A stretch of DNA of 64,000 bases from Patiria pectinifera. Its lineage: Eukaryota; Echinodermata; Asteroidea; Valvatida; Asterinidae. The notes under the pieces were generated by a model, which saw nothing but the letters and a program-made list of their open reading frames with translations, was not told where the DNA came from and did no database searches. Below, one piece after another: positions 32,317 to 43,000 of the stretch; the stretch's first letter is position 1, and each line of letters opens with the position of its first letter. A program made the translations under genes and the position numbers. Location of the stretch: contig CM057149.1 in the NCBI GenBank assembly GCA_029964075.1, positions 35,856,900-35,920,899 on the forward strand, given 5' to 3'.

Positions 32317-34047
32317 TCAGAATGCCAGGCCCCTGGATATCCTGCCGTTGAAGGGCTTGAGGGCCTCCCGCAGCGAGCTGAGCAGCGACAGGTGCAGCAG
32401 GCAGTCCAGGTCCTCCTCACGCTGGGAGTCCCTCTTCAGCAGGTCGCTGACACGGCTGTAGAGCTTGTTCAGCCACATGAAGCAGGTCCGGCAGTCGTCC
32501 CGGAAGCGGGTGCGGAACAGGCCTGGGGAGGTGGGAAGGGGGGGGGGGGGGTAATATTCCAAGTAAAGTTTTTCAACTTGAATATGACACCAGACCAAAA
32601 CAAATGAGTCGGAAGTCACTTTAAAGCCATCTTTAAGTTGCAAGCACTTAAACAAATCGCACATTTCGAAATCAATAGAAACTGTTTTTACAGACATTAT
32701 ATCCATCAGGATGTCAAACTCTTAACCACACTCCACAGAAGATTACCAAACAGGAATTTCAAGTGTGGGTGCTAACTCTATGGGCACAAGTGGTTTTGCA
32801 AATGAGCCGTTTACATTACAGCTACAGGTACATTTACATACAGTACGGGGGACAAGGTGCTTCAAGCATTCCTTCTTAATTAGAGCCTAAATAAATACAA
32901 ACAATTCTAGAAATGACAGTGCATGTAGGTCTGTATTTTAGGAAAGAAAGCTTATCCCTCATTAGGTTTAAGGCTTTTCCTGAAAAAAAGCCACTTTTCC
33001 TCAGATTACTAGTCAGATTTGAGCATGAGTCACCAAGCCTTTGAAACCAAATCCAGTTTAGTTTCTCCCAGAAGCATTTATCTTGGAGTTAACAAGTTTC
33101 TGTAAGAAACAGGGCCTTATGCAACGGAATTGCTTAGCGCACAAAATATGTGCTAAGCAAAAATAGGTTACCAGCCAAAATATCATACGATGCGCATTGC
33201 CTATGGCTGGTTTCCTGCTAAGCACAAAAAATATGTGAGGCGTTCTGGCAAAATGAGACAGAACTGGGCAGAGGTCAAAATGAGGGTTTGCGGGTATTAG
33301 GAAAGAGAAAAAAATTCTCCTCAATCGTGTCAATCGGACATTCCGTTGACAAGTAATGGCTGTTTAAAGTTCGCATTATCGACATGTCAAAAAGTAAAAT
33401 ACTGAGAAAATGGCCTTAAAGTTTTTAATTCCATATTCGTGAAAATGAAAGACGGCAATTGTTTTTCCTTAAAAAAACTTTTATTGCACATATTTTATAC
33501 TACATCTTTAACATATGTGTAGTAGAAATATCAAAAAGTAGAATTTATGAATAAGTCTGAAAATCGAAAAATAATCATCCCATTTAGTTTTTTTTTTCAT
33601 TATTCTCTGCTACGGCCTGTGCCCAGTTCCAACTCATTTTGCCAGAACAATATGTGCTAAGCAAAACATAGAAACCAGCCAAAATATCATAGGATGTGCA
33701 TTGCTTGTGACTGGTTCCCTGTTGATGTTTGCTTAGTACATAAATTTGTAACTCAGAGAGGAATCTTTATACAGGAGGTTGTTGGTTCAAGTCCCACCCA
33801 AGCAAGATCGTGAAATTTAAAATCAAATCAAATCAAATCAAATCAAATCAAGTGCAAGGGGAAAGAAAGTGACCCAGCAGAAATGACCGTACCTCCTGAG
33901 TGATGTTTCTCAATCTCGTGGCCAAACTTTCTGATGAGGAGCTGAACCAGACCGACGCTGGCGTCCATGATGGCTTCATCCTTGGTGTAGAAAAGCCTGT
34001 CGATGATCGGCAATACTTGGGCAGCTAGGCTGAGGGTCCATTTACTC
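32317..34047 (-). CDS. Katanin p80 con80-like C-terminus (last two exons, partial)
   Basis: Exon 34047-33893 (acceptor cacag, donor G|gtacgg) and terminal exon 32522-32317 (acceptor cccag, TGA stop at 32319-32317) join in phase (G + GC) to encode 118 residues plus shared codons. The sequence reads SKWTLSLAAQVLPIIDRLF, then VGLVQLLIRKFGHEIE, then FRDDCRTCFMWLNKLYSRV, with an Asp/Glu/Arg-rich stretch and a final leucine-rich helix. The order W-L-VLP-I-LL, a G-L-L-I/L-F helix and a C-C-L helix resembles the con80 domain at the C-terminus of the katanin regulatory subunit (KATNB1) and KATNBL1. That domain binds the p60 AAA ATPase that severs microtubules. The match is from memory and diverged, so KATNB1, KATNBL1 or another con80 protein cannot be separated. 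WD40 exons, if any, are not visible; they could be in the gap at 37429-37928 or unrecognised. The gene is head-to-head with prominin. Confidence 0.6.
33770..33855 (+). repeat. SINE tail with AATCA pentamer microsatellite
   Basis: A box B-like GTTGGTTCAAGTCCCA precedes six to seven AATCA units (about 33822-33850). It lies in the intron of the con80-like gene. Confidence 0.6.
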
Positions 34048-34529
34048 CTGTGTGCATTGGAGAAAAATGAAAAATGTGGACAACTGTGACTGCCTTCGCA
34101 AAAAACCTCAGCTACAATTATTTTGACACAAGATTACTGGAACAGCAAAAAATATAGCTCTGCAAATATATGTGCTTTAATCAGCGCTTAAGGACAATTT
34201 CTATGATTAAAATTCCAATTTCAATTTGGCCAACTGATATGTAGGTAAACAAAAACTTCCTGACTCCTGGAATCTTCAAACCCTTTCAGATTTTTTTGTG
34301 CTGAGCCTTCACAATTTTTTTGTTGTCTTGTGCACGATATAACATCATGGTTCAAATTGGATTTTGAATTCTTGTATGAAAAGTTTTTTTTTTTTAACCT
34401 TGTGAAACAACTGACCTTTGTTTTTACTATTTGAAACCATTAAATCAACCCCCCCCCCAAAAAAAGATACTAAAATAAGTATCTGCCAACCAGCCTAGTG
34501 TTGGAATCTGGTAAATTGTAGAAACATAT

Positions 34530-34943
34530 AAGGTTATATACACAACATTTGCTTTTGCTGTAATTTTCAGAATTTGATGGATTTGGGGGTTAGTTTTGTA
34601 GTCTGGATCACTGACCCTACCTCAGACGAAACGGACCAATTTATAGACGCCGGGGAATTGTCAGGTCAGGCAGCCAGACTAGCTGGCTAACACCTGTTCA
34701 CCGATGTGTAACCAATTGCAAACAAACTGTAACTAAGTTTGGTAAAGTGGGGGCAGTTTTGGAAAAAAGTCAGTTTTTTCAAACGATGGTCGGCCGACCA
34801 CTGCTCGAAAATGACAGCACAACAGGTGCCATGATTGCACAGGATGCTTGAGACTATCATTCACTTTACAGTCAAGTAAGGTATTTCTAATAATTTGGTA
34901 GTCGCGCTTTTTATGTTGGTAAATGTTGTATATTACCCTTAAA
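34530..34943. mobile_element. TTAAAGGG-type TIR element, copy 2
   Basis: The ends AAGGTTATATACACAACATT and AATGTTGTATATTACCCTT are inverted. The interior has TGGTCGGCCGACCA and TTCAGAATTTGATGGA. Confidence 0.7.
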
Positions 34944-35692
34944 AATATACACAATCATAAAAACTAAGTAGTTTGCGCAATTTACCAAGTACATACTCTA
35001 TGGACATCTAGCTACAGCCTACAGGTACAGATAATAACTCTTCTGCTTTGATTCAGAATATGACAAAAGTTGTGGAGAAAACTTCAAGTTTCCTAACTCT
35101 GTTCCATCTCTGCAAAATATCGTTTTACACAATATATGGGATGTGTTTGATTTCAGAAAGTCTTTGTGTGACACTATCAACACTCTTTCAGCCAATTGTT
35201 TGATCCTCAGAAGCGTCAGATTACAAACTGGAAGTTCACCAGAAAGCCTGACGCCACGGAAATCGCCCCAGACAGATGATGAACGCAAGGGGCGAAATCA
35301 AAGACAGGTGTGAGCGAGTGAAATCTATGAGACAGCCGTCGGATATTATTCCTCTGCCATGATTCAGCAATGGGAGATTAAAGGCTGATCTCCGAATAAA
35401 GGAATAAAACGTGAGTTTTGTAAGTTGTGGCTTCCCTGTCACACAGCGTTGAATGGACCTTGAACTTTAATGTGTGCCAAAGTGGGAGTTTTGTTAACAG
35501 CTACGGATATCCACTGTAGCATGTCAATGTTAAATACAGCTGACTTGCGGCCAGCTTTCAAAAATGGGAAGCGTATAGAATGTAACAATGCTAGAGCAGG
35601 GACAGTCTCTATTGCTCACTCGGCAATTATCCAACAGAAATTACCATGGATTTTGTTAGATTTAGTATGGTTGAGGATTCCAGTGTGCACAT

Positions 35693-35912
35693 TTACCTTA
35701 ACCTGAACTCCCTACCAAGTCCGCCAAAATCTATCACTGACCCTGCTTCACATAATGCTTCAGGACCAAATCCACTGAAATCCACCACAAGACCACCACT
35801 ACTATTGGTCGATTTGAATGGACTTGGTACAGATGGCTTGTCTGCCAAAATCCCCCTAATCGGGGGAATGGATTTTGATGGAGTTGGGAAGGTTAGGGTT
35901 AAAGGTACGTAG
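35693..35912. mobile_element. Short TIR element with ACCTTAACC ends
   Basis: The left end ACCTTAACCTGAACTCC and right end GGTTAGGGTTAAAGGTAC are imperfect inverted repeats, and the interior has ATCCCCC/GGGGGAT-like short inverted segments. A further left end of this type starts at about 37008. Confidence 0.6.
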
Positions 35913-36121
35913 GCACATTGGTAATAAGGTGTGTTTACAAACACAAATGCCCCGCAACCGTGACTGTTTCCATGACATAACACATACTCTTTTAACATCA
36001 ACTTACATGTACCTTGGTCACATGGAACATTCATTGACAGCATTAGTGTCTTCTGTAGGTTTTAAATGAATTAATCCCTAATCCCTATGATCTCAGAATA
36101 AATACAAGATTTCTATTGTTT

Positions 36122-36670
36122 TAGCCACTGTGACCTTGACCCTTGACCTTTCGACCCCCAATGCGATAGGCCTATTTGGATTACCAAGGACAATCCACAA
36201 ACCAGATTTGAAGTTCATATGTAAAGTATTTCTCAAGTTATCGCGCTGACAAAATTTCTTTTGTTTTAGTCACTGTGACCTTGACCCTTGACCTTTGGGC
36301 CCCGAATGCAAAAGGCTTCTTAGGATTGCCAAGGACAATCCACAAACCAAATTTGAAGTTCATATGTAAAGTATTTCTCAAGTTATCGCGCTGACAAAAT
36401 TTCTATTGTTTCAGCCACTGTGACCTTGACCCTTGACCTTTCGGCCCCAAATCAAAAGGCTTCTTAGGATTACCAAGGACAATCCACAAACCAAATTTGA
36501 AGTTCATATGTTAAGTATTTCTCAAGTTATCGTGCTGACAAGATTTGTCCGGACACACCCACACACCCACCCACGCACACCCAAACCCACACACCCACAC
36601 ACACCCACCCACCCACCCACGGAAGGACAAGGCGGAAACAGTATGCCCCTTCGGCTTCGCCGCGGGGCAT
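36122..36670 (+). repeat. 145-bp tandem repeat followed by ACCC-type microsatellite
   Basis: CACTGTGACCTTGACCCTTG recurs at 36126, 36271 and 36416 (period 145), with TTCTCAAGTTATCGCGCTGA in each unit. The third unit runs into a CCCACACA/CCCACC microsatellite (about 36555-36622) and ends in GCCCCTTCGGCTTCGCCGCG. Tandem units plus a microsatellite resemble pearl/Helentron-like non-autonomous elements of marine invertebrates. That class is inferred. Confidence 0.75.
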
Positions 36671-36808
36671 AAAAATGCGGAACAGATACCGATTTAATGA
36701 GAAAAGTATTCTCAAAGTGAAGATAGGGATGGTACCGAATACCACGTGAAATTATTCCGCCTGCAATGGTATCGTTCGGAAGAAAACAATCATTGAATGC
36801 AGTTTTAA

Positions 36809-36836
36809 AAAAGTGTGCCCATGGGCACACTTTTTG
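36809..36836. repeat. Palindrome around GTGTGCCCATGGGCACAC
   Basis: The palindrome extends through flanking A-run and T-run to 28 bp. It lies about 140 bp after the tandem array. Confidence 0.9.
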
Positions 36837-37428
36837 TACATGCTTTAGCAATGGAACCCAGTTACAAGGCCCACAACGTGTGCAAATGTTTTCTTTGTTT
36901 CTCAAAATGTATGGTTGTCACTGAGCTCTAAACTTTCACAGGTTACTTGTTATGCACCCTAGATTTTGAGCAAATTTTTTTGCTTGAAATGAAGAAATAA
37001 ATGCACCTTTAACCCTAATGTTTCAAGATTCTTTGAAAAAATCCCTGGGACGTTTTGAAGGATCTTGTAGGATTAAGGAAGGTATAGCCGAGTCACTAAT
37101 TTTTCACATGGCTTTGAGCAAAGAACGTGCCGCTGGGTTTCAGCAAAGTGGTAATTTTGGAGGATTGAGAAAAACCCTCGCAAAAATACTGAGACATTTG
37201 ACATTTTTTAGTACGACAGTTACATCATATCTGACATGACTCTCTTTCAGTAATAATATCTGTAATCACAGTAATAGAGTGCACAGTAATAGTGAACTTA
37301 TTAGTTCCCCAACTGCTGAAACTGCCCTGCCTGTTGCTCCCTATAGACCAATCCGGTGGCAACCATGTTTTGTGGTGGCGCAAGGCTCACGCGAGTCATG
37401 CACACCAGGTTCCTTTGACCAATAGGAT

Positions 37429-37928
37429 NNNNNNNNNNNNNNNNNNNNNNNNNNNNNNNNNNNNNNNNNNNNNNNNNNNNNNNNNNNNNNNNNNNNNNNN
37501 NNNNNNNNNNNNNNNNNNNNNNNNNNNNNNNNNNNNNNNNNNNNNNNNNNNNNNNNNNNNNNNNNNNNNNNNNNNNNNNNNNNNNNNNNNNNNNNNNNNN
37601 NNNNNNNNNNNNNNNNNNNNNNNNNNNNNNNNNNNNNNNNNNNNNNNNNNNNNNNNNNNNNNNNNNNNNNNNNNNNNNNNNNNNNNNNNNNNNNNNNNNN
37701 NNNNNNNNNNNNNNNNNNNNNNNNNNNNNNNNNNNNNNNNNNNNNNNNNNNNNNNNNNNNNNNNNNNNNNNNNNNNNNNNNNNNNNNNNNNNNNNNNNNN
37801 NNNNNNNNNNNNNNNNNNNNNNNNNNNNNNNNNNNNNNNNNNNNNNNNNNNNNNNNNNNNNNNNNNNNNNNNNNNNNNNNNNNNNNNNNNNNNNNNNNNN
37901 NNNNNNNNNNNNNNNNNNNNNNNNNNNN
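37429..37928. other. Assembly gap of 500 Ns
   Basis: Exactly 500 undetermined bases, a conventional placeholder length. Translations reading through it are meaningless. Confidence 1.
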
Positions 37929-38890
37929 TTGTTGATGTACCCTAACGTGGCCATATTGGTGGCGCGGCCCCTAACGTGGCGTACTTTTATTTTTCGCCTG
38001 TACTGTAGCGCCTAGCTAGAGCAAAAGTTTTAACTGAAATTTCACAGAAAGTGAAATTTCATCAAGTTCTAAACACTCCCATTCATAAATCGCGAGTTTA
38101 TTTACCCGTTACAAGGTTTAAAAAAAAAAAATTTGGGCATGATTTTCCGATTTTATTTTCAAGTGCAAAGTGAACCCTTTGAAAATGCCCTGAAAACTAA
38201 GAAAATAATTTTCTGACAAACATCTGGCTGAGTTTGTAAGTAAAGATAATGATTTATCAGAATTTATCAAGTTTACAGAAATTCTTAAATGTTAATTTGG
38301 AATTTTCTGAGATTTATTCAAGTGCGACACGTTAGGGAACACTCCGCCAATTTGTGCCCAATTTCTGGACGCGACCGTTTTGGCATTTCGGATTAAATTT
38401 TATGAAACCGAAATTGTTCACAGAGGTTAAATAGCAAGCATTAAAAAGGTAAAAGTACCAGCATTTCACTGCATGAATTTGAGGTTTATCAACAAAGAGG
38501 TATGGCAACACTACACGAGGAAAGTTTGGTAAGCTTCGAAGTGCGCCACGTTAGGGAACACGACTATATAGGCATGTACGCAATTTGTCAGCAAATTATT
38601 TTCTTATTTTTGAGCGAATTTTAAAGGGTCATTGTGCACTTCAAAAAAAAAATGGGAAAATCATGCCAAAATATAATTTCCCTGGAACTTTGTCATGTTT
38701 GTAGCGGGTACGTAAAAACTCAAGATTTATGAACGGGAATGGTTTAGATATTGATGAAAAATTGAAATGTCACTTACTGTGAAATTTTAGGTAACAATTT
38801 TGCCTAACACTAACACTCAAGGCACTACAACTAGAGGTGAAAAATCAAAGTGCGTCATGTTTGGGGCCGTGCCACATTAGGCCACCAACA
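37929..38890 (+). mobile_element. CCTAACGTGGC-type repeat, copy B, with inverted second half
   Basis: A forward copy (from 37929) is followed at about 38540 by a diverged inverted half ending CCACATTAGGCCACCAACAA, so the whole is a palindromic element with TTGTTG-ended TIRs. The left edge abuts the assembly gap. Confidence 0.7.
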
Positions 38891-39189
38891 AACATCATGT
38901 AGACGTGTGGGAAATGATAAGGATAAGGTCAGGAAATCAAAATCACGAAACTGTTCGGAAAGAATATTGCAACCTGACACCACTTTTTTCAATGAAGGAA
39001 GTTGCATATATGATGATAAGACTTGGGACTGAGAAACATTTCCAATTTTGTTAGATTAGAAAATATTTTTTTATAAATTCTTATAAATTTGTGTCATTTT
39101 TTCCAGTACTTTTATCTACATGTATAGGCGTATAGCGCAAAACCAGGACCATTATTGACCGGTCCCAAAAAGTTTGAGTCAGAGGGAGA

Positions 39190-39600
39190 TTTCTCAAAAT
39201 TGGGGAGACATATTGAAATTGTTTTAAGATATATTCCGAATCCTAAATAACAAGATCTAAGACTTGTCTTATTCTACCTCAATGGTGGTACATGTAGGCC
39301 TATATGGTGAAAACGGCAGTGAAACTTAAGCTCAAGTTGAGAAATAGTGGCCAATTACAGAATGGTCAAAAACTACAGTAGTTTGTCTATGGCAGTCATG
39401 TAGACATTACTGCATCTTTGTACACGCATGCTGTGTTGACATGTGGACAAACTGGTTTTTGACCATATTTCTTTAAACCATCGCCATTTCTTAATTTCTG
39501 AAGGCTTATTTTCAGCGCCTTTTCACCATGAAGATGCTGTAGTTTAGGAATATCACAATTTTAACATGTCTCCCAATTTCCAAGAAATCTGTGAATGAAA
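39190..39600. repeat. Imperfect foldback upstream of prominin
   Basis: AAATTGGGGAGACATATTGA (about 39198) and GTGGCCAATTACAGAATGGTC-type segments recur inverted to about 39592, with several arm segments matching over about 180 bp per side and a loop near 39410. Confidence 0.6.
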
Positions 39601-39969
39601 AATTGTATTCTTTGAACCAAAAACTCTGTATAGAATGTATGCACAGCTGTTTTCCCCACAGTAAACTTTATATATGGAGATTTGACCTCAGTGAGGTCAA
39701 TTTGTGCATCTCTCTAAGACTCTTTGGCCTCTGATGTTGTCATATACATGGACCTCGGACAGTTGTGTGATGAATGGAGATTTTAGGCGGCATAATCTGT
39801 CCCACTTGCAGTGCAACATGTATACCTTCAGGAAAAGAGTGAGAGTGTACAACCTAGAATGTTGAAGGTTGCATTAATGTGTTCGTAATATAGCGTGAGA
39901 TACATTGTAAACAAATCCACGAAAACAAACCACCCCCAAAACAAACTCTCTTCTTTTTTCTCTCTCCAG

Positions 39970-40050
39970 ATCTGCAGATGCTGAGATAAAAGACACCTGA
40001 GGACAACAAAACCGACACAGAATAATTCTCATCTGTGACAACATCTTCTA
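39970..40050 (+). promoter_or_regulatory. Prominin 5'UTR at the start of the first coding exon
   Basis: A strong pyrimidine tract (about 39946-39966) ending in ccag at 39969 looks like a 3' splice site, so the exon with the start codon probably begins at 39970 and a non-coding exon lies upstream. The 81-nt leader holds a tiny upstream ORF (ATG CTG AGA TAA at 39978). The promoter itself is not identified. Confidence 0.5.
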
Positions 40051-43000
40051 ATGAAGATGGCACCCACATCTTTAGTCAAGTGGCTACCAGCCATTGCTCT
40101 TGTCCTTATCGTTTCAATTTCGGTCGGACAATGTGCCAACTCCAACAACAATGGGAACCTGACACTAGACGATGTACCCAGTGATCACGTCTACCAGTCG
40201 AGCGGTGAATATGATGAAGGGGGTTTTCCTTTGCCTACAACTTGGGGACTGATTGACAGTTTCTTGCACACAATATCACCTGCTTCTCCACCTTATGGTA
40301 AGTTTTTTTTTTACTTGAAATCTAACTGTTTCAACAGGGAATATTTGCTCTTACCCCCCGCTGGCCCTGCAAACAGGGTGCTGGGAAGGGCTGATGATAC
40401 TCGAGCTTCACAGAATCTTGTGAAGGAAGTACGGATGGCATTCTGGGTAATTTACCATGACCTTTGCATGCATCGCGTGCAGCTAGCGCACACTACATAC
40501 ATGTATGATAAACAGCTGTAGTAAGTTTGTGTGCTCAAAAATATCAGCCGTTCCCAGCGTCCTGTTTGCGGGGTGGGGGTACAAGCGAAAAGGGAATGCT
40601 ATTTTTTCAGTTCCCAGAGAATCAGCCTAGTGCACGCTTTGTACTTATCTGACTGACCAACTTATCCAACCCAACCCGACTCCGGCAAGTATGTTCATGT
40701 CCCCTTTGGTTAATAAAACAAAATTAAAATAAAAATTATCAAAACTTGATTATAATATTAATTTGTATACTTTTTAATGACTTGAATTTTATTTCACTTG
40801 CATTTTCTTTGTACAACGTGCTTGTTATAAAATTTGTAGACTGGCCACTCCATTACTACAGAGGCTGAAATTGAAAAACAAAAACCAATTCACTGTTTTT
40901 GTAAGTGGCAGCTGAAACATGAGTGCTTTTTGTGTCTAATTCTCCCTCTGCAAAACTAGATAAAAATTCCATTCTGTGAATTAATTTCTGTCAGCTCTCC
41001 CTAGAATTGTGTAATGGACAATTGTGGTCTGCAATTGGGAGAGGTACATTTTTAGCCTCCCAATTCTATTTATGAGTCATCACAAAAAAAATATAAAAAA
41101 TGCTGGACTGGGTCGAGCTATACCCCAATTCATCTATTATGTTTGTGTGGTCTTTCTGTATGTAACACAAGGCGGCTTCCGCTTTGCAGGAGGAGGAGTT
41201 CTTCTTATATAGCGGGGTTGCTGCTGCCATGGAATAACAAAAATATGGAAAGTTCATTTATTCCTGGAAAAAAGTTGCTGAACTTTCCATAGGCCAAAAA
41301 AAAAAAGTCTCCGGTTTCTGGTATGGAGCTTGCCCAAAAAGTGGTGCGGTGACGCGGCTTTTTTTTTTTTTACCTGATTTTTTTGCTTCAAATGTGTGCT
41401 GATGACTGCAAATGGTGCCCGACTAAACTTAGTGCAAATATATGGGAGTCCAGAGAGATCACATAAAGCTTATTCTCGACCATAACCCAATCTAAAAACA
41501 CGTTAAAATTGTGCAGCAGCAGGATTCCAGTCAAACCAGTGAGTTTGGCGGTTTTGAGACATCATCTTTCATTGAAAAAAAAACTTTTTTCATTTTGCCG
41601 ATGCGCATGGCTACGGCGACGCGCGCGCATACCAGAAACCGGAGACTTTTTTTTTTGGCCATATGGAGATTTTATTTTTATGAGAAAGTGGCGGTTTTCA
41701 TTCATCATTACTGGTAGAATAATAGCTTGAGAAATGGACACTTTACACAGTGCGTTATGTCAGTGGGCAGGTTTTGTTATTTAAATTCATTTACGATGAC
41801 AGCATCAAAGTGTAACCATGGAGCTGTAAACATGGTGTAACATAATACTTGCCCACTGTCATGGTGCAAAATACAAAGGGTCTTGCTTTTGTGTTGCTTG
41901 ACTCGCTCCATTTGCAAAATCTGTCACTTAAATTAATGCCCATTGTTAGAGTTTCAGCAATGGCTGAACTTCAAGTGAATGTTCCACGCTTGAATGACCT
42001 TGACTGTAAAGTTGGATTACAAGATCAACATGTTTTGGAGCAGTACAATAATGGCACACGCCTCAACAATTGATCGTATTTCCCCCCCCCCCCCCCCCAG
42101 AGTATTGTATGACAGGGTTTAAAGGGAATATACATCATTTGCTTTTGCTGTAATTTTCAGAAATGGATGGAATTGGGGGGTTGGAAATATAAAGCAAATA
42201 TAGTTACACTGACTTTTTGGAGGTTTTGGGTTCGAAAATGTTATAAAAACCAAGAAAAACGATCATTTTCCTGTAGTCTGGTTCCCCGACTCCATATAAG
42301 AAGAAACAGAGCAGTTTTCATACATTGGGGAATTGTAAGGTCAGGGAACCAGTCTAGCTGGCTTGTACCCGTTCATAAGTTTGTAATCGATTACAAACAA
42401 GTGCAATGGTCAATTGGGGCCAGTATTTGAAAAAAAAGCCAGTTGTTTCCAACGCTGATCGGCTGATCAGCGTTGGAAATTGATACAAAAATACCACTTT
42501 TCTTAAAAATGACAGTATACCAGGTGCCGTAATTTTACAGGATGCTTTAGACTGTCATTTACCAACATCCTATTAAGGTATTTCGCAAAAACTTGGTAGT
42601 TTTATTTTTCGATGTTTGCAAATGTTGTATATTCCCTTTAAGGCTGAATAAATATCATGTATCAAAATCCTTTTTCATTTGACATGCTGCCCATTTCAAT
42701 TTGACTGAGGATCAGTTTGATTTGCAACTACACCGTACCAACCACATCAAATTTGTCTAAATTTGTAATTTTGTTCTGTATACGTGTTGGTCTCTCCATG
42801 AAGTTGGCTCAATACTCACTGATTTTGGCACTGTGAATGTGGGTTTTTTTTACTTTCTAAAAGCTAATTGTACTGAAATCCTGTAAGAATTTTTTTTTTT
42901 ATAGAAGGACCTTACATGTACAACATTTTCAACCTGAAACCCTCAATTTTTAAATGACTCTTATTTTGTGTTCTCAACCATTGTTCTTAGTTTCATTGGT

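Noticed and set aside
32186..32607. Plus-strand frames of 71-91 codons
   Set aside because: They are the antisense shadow of the terminal con80-like exon, which has splice sites and phase on the minus strand.
35470..35706. Possible coding frame on either strand between the con80-like gene and prominin
   Set aside because: Neither strand shows a paired acceptor and donor with a phase that joins a neighbouring exon, and the sequence has no recognisable similarity.
36120..36670. CRISPR-like array
   Set aside because: The 145-bp units are contiguous repeats without unique spacers, and the genome is eukaryotic.
37292..37954. 217-residue open frames on both strands
   Set aside because: They read through the 500-N gap and contain only about 50 real codons.
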